From: Acidobacteriota bacterium
GTDB lineage: Bacteria; Acidobacteriota; Blastocatellia; UBA7656
Length of the DNA: 37,435 nucleotides
Reading direction: 5' to 3'
NCBI GenBank assembly: GCA_016201275.1
Contig: JACQDB010000021.1
Coordinates: 1-37,435 of the forward strand
This document shows, piece after piece, positions 33,816 to 37,435 of this stretch. Every line of letters starts with the position of its first letter. Position 1 is the first letter of the stretch. The translations under genes were made by a program, and so were the position numbers. The notes under the pieces were generated by a model. The model worked only from the letters and a program-made list of their open reading frames with translations, was not told the DNA's origin and made no database searches.

Positions 33816-33897
33816 AACCACCGATGAACACCGATACCGGAAAATGAAGAGCTTTCCCTGCTTTTTCATCTGTGTTTATCGGTGTTCATCGGTGGTT
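33816..33897. repeat. Perfect 21-bp inverted repeat
   Basis: The arms at 33816-33836 and 33877-33897 are perfect complements, with the shared part ACCACCGATGAACACCGAT / ATCGGTGTTCATCGGTGGT. TTTTT follows on the plus strand. The 40-base loop also folds (AAGAGC / GCTTT). A repeat of this text occurs in many bacterial genomes, from memory. Confidence 0.75.
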
Positions 33898-33964
33898 TTT
33901 CCTGGTCTCTGATAACCCAATGATTCGGGTCTTTCGCGACGAACAAAAATTCAAACCCGCCTTG

Positions 33965-33999
33965 CATAGCGCAGGCGGTCAGCTTGCGCTATGATTTTT
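33965..33999 (+). terminator. Intrinsic terminator after the acidic-protein gene
   Basis: CATAGCGCA (33965-33973) and TGCGCTATG (33985-33993) form a perfect 9-bp stem with an 11-base loop, followed by ATTTTTC. It separates the acidic-protein gene from the YbjQ-type gene. Confidence 0.7.
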
Positions 34000-34046
34000 C
34001 GCCACTCCCGCCGCAAAAAAAAATCAGAAAGGAAATGTGAAGAATT

Positions 34047-34463
34047 ATGAAAGACAGACTCGATCATCTGGAAGCGGCGCAACAGTGCGTCGCGCCAACG
34101 GCTCCTTATGCGGTCTCCGAAGGCTATCGTTTATCGCCGCACATGGTGACCACGGCGTTCACTCTGGATGGCTTTCGCGTGGTGCAAAATTTAGGCGTAG
34201 TGCGCGGCATCACCGTGCGTTCGCGTTCGATCTTCGGAACCTTGGGCGGCACGTTGCAAACCATCGTCGGCGGCAACATCACGGCGTTTACCAAGCTGTG
34301 CGAACAGGCCAGAGCCGAAGCCTTTGAAATCCTCATTCAACACGCCAGCGAAATCGGCGCGAACGCCATTATCGGTATGCGCTACGACGCGACCGAAGTG
34401 ATGAGCGGCGTCAGCGAAGTTCTGGCCTACGGCACGGCGGTTGTCGTGCAGCCGCTTGAATAG
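34047..34463 (+). CDS. YbjQ/UPF0145 family protein
   Basis: The 138-residue product matches the YbjQ (UPF0145, DUF74) family, a small pentameric domain often annotated as putative heavy-metal binding, with no firm function. Family features are [20 protein letters not shown], the glycine-rich [20 protein letters not shown], then [15 protein letters not shown] and a closing [11 protein letters not shown] strand. About 30 extra residues precede the usual start. No signal peptide is present. TGAAGAA lies directly before the ATG. A strong terminator follows, so it is a single-gene unit. Confidence 0.9.
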   Translation: MKDRLDHLEAAQQCVAPTAPYAVSEGYRLSPHMVTTAFTLDGFRVVQNLGVVRGITVRSRSIFGTLGGTLQTIVGGNITAFTKLCEQARAEAFEILIQHASEIGANAIIGMRYDATEVMSGVSEVLAYGTAVVVQPLE

Positions 34464-34552
34464 CTTTCGCACGTCAAGCGCTCAATTGGCCTTGATCCCC
34501 GCCGCGAGTTCCGGTACGCTGCCTTTCGTACACTCCTTTATTGGTGTGTTGA

Positions 34553-34607
34553 CGGCAAGGCGAACTTTGACCTACCAAGCTTGGGTCGCCTTGCCGGTTC
34601 TTTTTTT
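34553..34607 (+). terminator. Intrinsic terminator of the YbjQ-type gene
   Basis: CGGCAAGGCGA (34553-34563) and TCGCCTTGCCG (34586-34596) form a perfect 11-bp stem followed by GTTCTTTTTTT. It lies between convergent genes, 36 bases before the stop of the minus-strand gene. Confidence 0.88.
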
Positions 34608-34642
34608 ATGAGGGTTTTTTATCGCGTCAGGTTGTGAGAGCG

Positions 34643-36196
34643 TTATTTCTTCACCAAAAATGGTTTGGAGATCAAGCCATCGCGGTTGATCACGGTAAGG
34701 GTGATCTCTTGTCCGTCTTGCCAGTCTTTTTTGCCCAGGTTGATGATGATTTCGTGGTTGGGATCCGCCAAACTTCTTTCTGCCATTACGGCTTCATTGC
34801 CATTGATTTGTACGCGGACACCGGCAAGGAAATTGGTTCCCTTGATTCTCGCACGCTTTTTTTTGATTCGTACTTCTTCAATAACCGGAGCCGTTTCTAC
34901 ATCCGTCAAAACCAACTTGTTCTTGCCATTACGAAAAGCCAGAGTGGCCGGCAGTTGTCCGATCAATTGGATATAATGCTCGCTATCCGGCCCCATTTGT
35001 TTGCTGTCCACGTCTACGACTTCGCCCGTCAAGGTGTCGAAGGTGAAAAGTAAGCCGCTGTTCAAAGCCAGGAAACCTAAAGCTCCGGTTGCCGAAACCG
35101 CGACATTGTTCTCTGCTATCGCATTAAAAAAAGCACCATCGGGACTACGTTTTGGTAGCGTGACATCGGCTGTGTGTTGTAAAACGCCATCGGCGTTCAG
35201 CGCAATTATGTTGATCGTGGTAAAGCCGAAAAGCGGCGAAAAAAGGGTGTCCGTGGCGGCGACATAGGTGAGCGTATTCACTCCCGGAAAACCTCTTTCA
35301 CTGATGACGAGCAGATGAGAAGTTTTTTGCTCCAGATCATAAGAGATAAATAAGGTTTTTGAAGCCACATCAGAATGCCCCACATAAGCAATTAAAAATC
35401 GCCCGTTTTTGCTGATTGCTATACCTGTGGCCAACAGAATAGGAGGTTCCGAGGAAGGTTCATTGGGCGGCGGCGCGATCTTTGCTTCAATGCTGAGATG
35501 ATCCGGATCTGACCCTAGCACCAGTACAAATGCCCCTACGGTTAATACGGCTTTATGGGTTATGACATTGAACAGTACCGCTTCCGGCTTGCCTTCTTCT
35601 ATAGGCATTTGATCAATCACCATACCGTCTTCCGAGCGAATCAAATCAAGTTTTGTGACAAACTGAATTATTGGTGGTGTTGGAATCGTACCGGGCTTTG
35701 CTTGAGCATGAAGCACATAGATTCTGGTTCCAGTGTCGTCAAAATTTAATTCAGGCCATAAATCACCAACCGATGGGTAAGAGATCGCCCAGCGTTTCGT
35801 AAAATGACCGTTGCGGTCTATGGCGAGATTGACGATGTTCTGGGTGTTATTGATGCCCAACCCATAAGCTATCACCGCGCCGCTTTCGCTATGCGCCTTT
35901 AGCGCGGCGAAAGGCGTGTCAATCTGACGATCAAATCCAAAATCCGGTTTGAGATCGAAGTCATCAAGAATCGCTCCGGTTGCTACGGCAAAAGAGAAAA
36001 CCTTGAAAATAGAATCTGCTCTACTTAGCGTAAAGGCGACGCCAATCTGTTCTTGATAGATGAAAACGAGCGCATTCGGATGGGAGCTAATAACTCCATT
36101 GATATTAAAGGTAATTTCTCGACGTTGCGCGAATCCGGCAGAGACGAATAACAGCAGCAGAAATATCGAAAGCAGAGAACGATTTTTGTGACTCAT
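34643..36196 (-). CDS. Secreted beta-propeller-like protein with C-terminal IPT/TIG-like domain
   Basis: The 517-residue product has a signal peptide (MSHKNRSLLSIFLLLLFVSA, cleavage near GFAQ). The body has repeated strand-rich units, such as AIDRNGHFTKRW, GIAISKNGRFLIAYVGHSD and AVSATGALGFLALNSGLLFT, resembling propeller blades. The last 90 residues (APVIEEVRIKKKRARIKGTN, ISKPFLVKK) resemble an IPT/TIG Ig-like domain. No catalytic motif is seen. AAGGAGT eight bases before the ATG at 36196 decides this start over an upstream ATG. It is a close paralogue of the gene 36 bases upstream, so the two are a tandem duplicate in one operon. Confidence 0.85.
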   Translation of the reverse strand: MSHKNRSLLSIFLLLLFVSAGFAQRREITFNINGVISSHPNALVFIYQEQIGVAFTLSRADSIFKVFSFAVATGAILDDFDLKPDFGFDRQIDTPFAALKAHSESGAVIAYGLGINNTQNIVNLAIDRNGHFTKRWAISYPSVGDLWPELNFDDTGTRIYVLHAQAKPGTIPTPPIIQFVTKLDLIRSEDGMVIDQMPIEEGKPEAVLFNVITHKAVLTVGAFVLVLGSDPDHLSIEAKIAPPPNEPSSEPPILLATGIAISKNGRFLIAYVGHSDVASKTLFISYDLEQKTSHLLVISERGFPGVNTLTYVAATDTLFSPLFGFTTINIIALNADGVLQHTADVTLPKRSPDGAFFNAIAENNVAVSATGALGFLALNSGLLFTFDTLTGEVVDVDSKQMGPDSEHYIQLIGQLPATLAFRNGKNKLVLTDVETAPVIEEVRIKKKRARIKGTNFLAGVRVQINGNEAVMAERSLADPNHEIIINLGKKDWQDGQEITLTVINRDGLISKPFLVKK

Positions 36197-36232
36197 TTTG
36201 AATACTCCTTGAAGCTGCATTGCGACAAGCAA

Positions 36233-37309
36233 CTACGGTTTGATGACGAAGGGTTTGGAGATCAAGCCATCGCGGTTGGTCACCTCGATGCGGAGTTCCT
36301 GTGTGGGCGGCAGATCTTTTCTGCCCAGAGGGAGTATGATTTCGCGCCCCGGATTTTGTGCGCTGCGATTGGCCGTGGGAACCTCCTCGCCATTGAGGGT
36401 GACTTTGAGGCCGGACAGGAAGTTGAAACCGCTGATGAGGGTGCTGTCTTTTTTCACTCGAACCGCGTTGATGACCGGCGCTACTTGAGCGTCCAACATC
36501 ACGAACTTGTTGGTGCCGTTGGCGTACAGCAGAGACTGGTGCGATGTCAGGTAGTAGAGATAGGTGAGGTTGTCGGGAACCGTTTCCTCGTTGACAATCT
36601 CGCCGGTCATGGTGTCGAAGCTGAAGATTTTTTTATTCACCGTGGAGACAAAACCGAGCGCGCCGGAAGGCGAAAGCGCCATACTGTTTGAGGCGCTAAT
36701 CAAAGTCGGATTCGCGCCATCATCGGGCAACTGTAGCCGTGTAGCAGGAGCTAAGGAACCATCGGCTCCGAGGTGGAGGAAGTCGGCAAAGTTGGTGCCG
36801 CAGGAGCAGCCTTTCGCCGTGATGAGCTTGCCTTTAATTTTTATTTTGATGGTTGCGGAGTACGGCACAAACATAGTGTTGGTCGGGGCGTGAAAGAGAA
36901 CCACATTGGCAGCAGGCAGGACTCGCGCTTTCAAAGACAGAAGGCGGAAAGTTTTGGTTTGCAGGTCAAAGGTAGTAAAGCTGTTGGCTCTGTCCGTCGG
37001 CAGAGTTTGATCGTAGCTGAAGGTATAGCCGCTATAGCTGACCAGGAAGCGACCATCCTCGCTAATGCTGGTTAAATGCAGCGGAGCCTCGGCAAATTGA
37101 TCGCCGCTCCATTCAATTTCCAGGCGATCTGAAGCGGGTGCGATGAGATGAAGTTTTTCGGTGGTGAGGACAATCGGGCGGTTAGCGATTTTATCGAATA
37201 CCAGCCAGGCGCTGATGTCTCTATCGGGGAGCGGAACGGTGGCAAGGGCTTCTCCATCTTCGGCGCGAAGCAAGGCCAGCTTGGGAATGGAATCATTACA
37301 CCGGAACCT
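36233..37309 (-). pseudogene. Paralogue of the propeller/IPT gene, 5' end lost at an IS630-type element
   Basis: The reading frame encodes about 350 residues that align with the C-terminal two thirds of the neighbouring 517-residue protein: LALLRAEDGEALATVPL corresponds to LDLIRSEDGMVIDQMPI, and both end DGLISKPF(V/L)(I/V)K. No signal peptide remains. Upstream of about 37309 homology stops, an in-frame stop codon occurs at 37316-37318, and a TA dinucleotide at 37309-37310 is followed by DNA leading into an IS630-type transposase gene. The first 190 or so residues have thus been cut off. The in-frame TTG at 37273 could start a shortened product, but it would stay in the cytoplasm. Confidence 0.72.
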
Positions 37310-37344
37310 AAATTTTCAAGTGTTTTAGTCATTTCTATAGATGT

Positions 37345-37435
37345 ATGAAAAAACAACATCTAAAGCTAAGTGAAGCAGACGAAAGATATTTGACGGAACT
37401 TTTGAACAAAGGTCAAGTGAAGGCAAGAATTATCA
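37345..37435 (+). CDS. IS630-type transposase, first 30 residues, cut by the window edge
   Basis: The ATG at 37345 opens MKKQHLKLSEADERYLTELL then NKGQVKARII. The pattern L-x-x-ER..L..L..KG..-AR is that of the N-terminus of IS630-type transposases (compare the usual KLT..ER..L..LI.KGK..AR). The sequence differs from the transposase at the left edge, so two distinct elements flank the window. The DNA is AT-rich compared with its neighbour, in keeping with foreign origin. Most of the gene lies outside the window. Confidence 0.6.
   Translation, partial: MKKQHLKLSEADERYLTELLNKGQVKARII

Larger units (their letters stand above)
33745..34046. other. Intergenic region with two hairpins
   Basis: The 302 bases hold a long inverted repeat (33816-33897) and a terminator-like hairpin (33965-33999). 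Only the two structures are recognised. Confidence 0.5.

Overview
The window (37,435 bases, both ends cut inside mobile elements) looks like a chromosomal segment of an Acidobacteriota-type bacterium, perhaps near the Blastocatellia. This placement is inferred from protein style only: a FecR protein with a tryptophan-rich DUF6600-like module, an SdrD_B/gingipain (C25) giant protein, degenerate PIG-L and M48 families, and dense intergenic repeats. No rRNA, tRNA, CRISPR array or prophage was recognised.

Layout. 1-402 is the N-terminal part of an IS630-family transposase (minus). 837-3836 holds an AarF/UbiB kinase-like gene and a methyltransferase (both minus), separated by 0.8 kb of repeats. 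3898-6027 holds a promoter, a possible terminator/antiterminator leader, a subtilase with an N-terminal zinc-ribbon-like region, and a small partner gene. 6065-6230 (minus) folds like a 6S RNA, followed by a P450 gene with its own terminator. 8580-11105 encodes a large secreted protein with a catalytically degraded PIG-L domain. 11440-15048 is a housekeeping run on the plus strand: glgA (TTG start, near-consensus promoter), trxA and purA. It meets a tlpA/yacG pair (minus) at a perfect 21-bp hairpin. 16350-18992 encodes the FecR protein with a glutamine-rich tail. 19563-23250 has a crotonase-fold gene and mutS (minus). 24250-30603 encodes a 2117-residue secreted C25 protease. 30854-34463 has a degenerate M48-like zinc-ribbon protein, a lysine-free acidic protein sharing its upstream element, and a YbjQ-family gene. 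34643-37309 (minus) holds two tandem paralogues for secreted propeller-like proteins. The second has lost its 5' third at the edge of another IS630-type element, whose transposase starts at 37345.

The intergenic DNA is unusually rich in repeats: four copies of a ~97-bp palindromic MITE with IS630-like TA flanks, a second MITE whose insertion site forms the mutS stop codon, a repeated 124-bp module lying beside two of the MITEs, and a dispersed hairpin family with arms GTTGAGAGGCGGTC / GACCGCCTCTCAAC.

The most interesting points are the MITE/IS630 family, the mutS stop built by a MITE, the attenuator-like leader of the subtilase, the shared upstream element of the M48-like and lysine-free genes, the 6S RNA candidate, and three enzymes that have lost key residues (PIG-L, M48, crotonase). 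All family names come from motifs read by eye; no database search was run.
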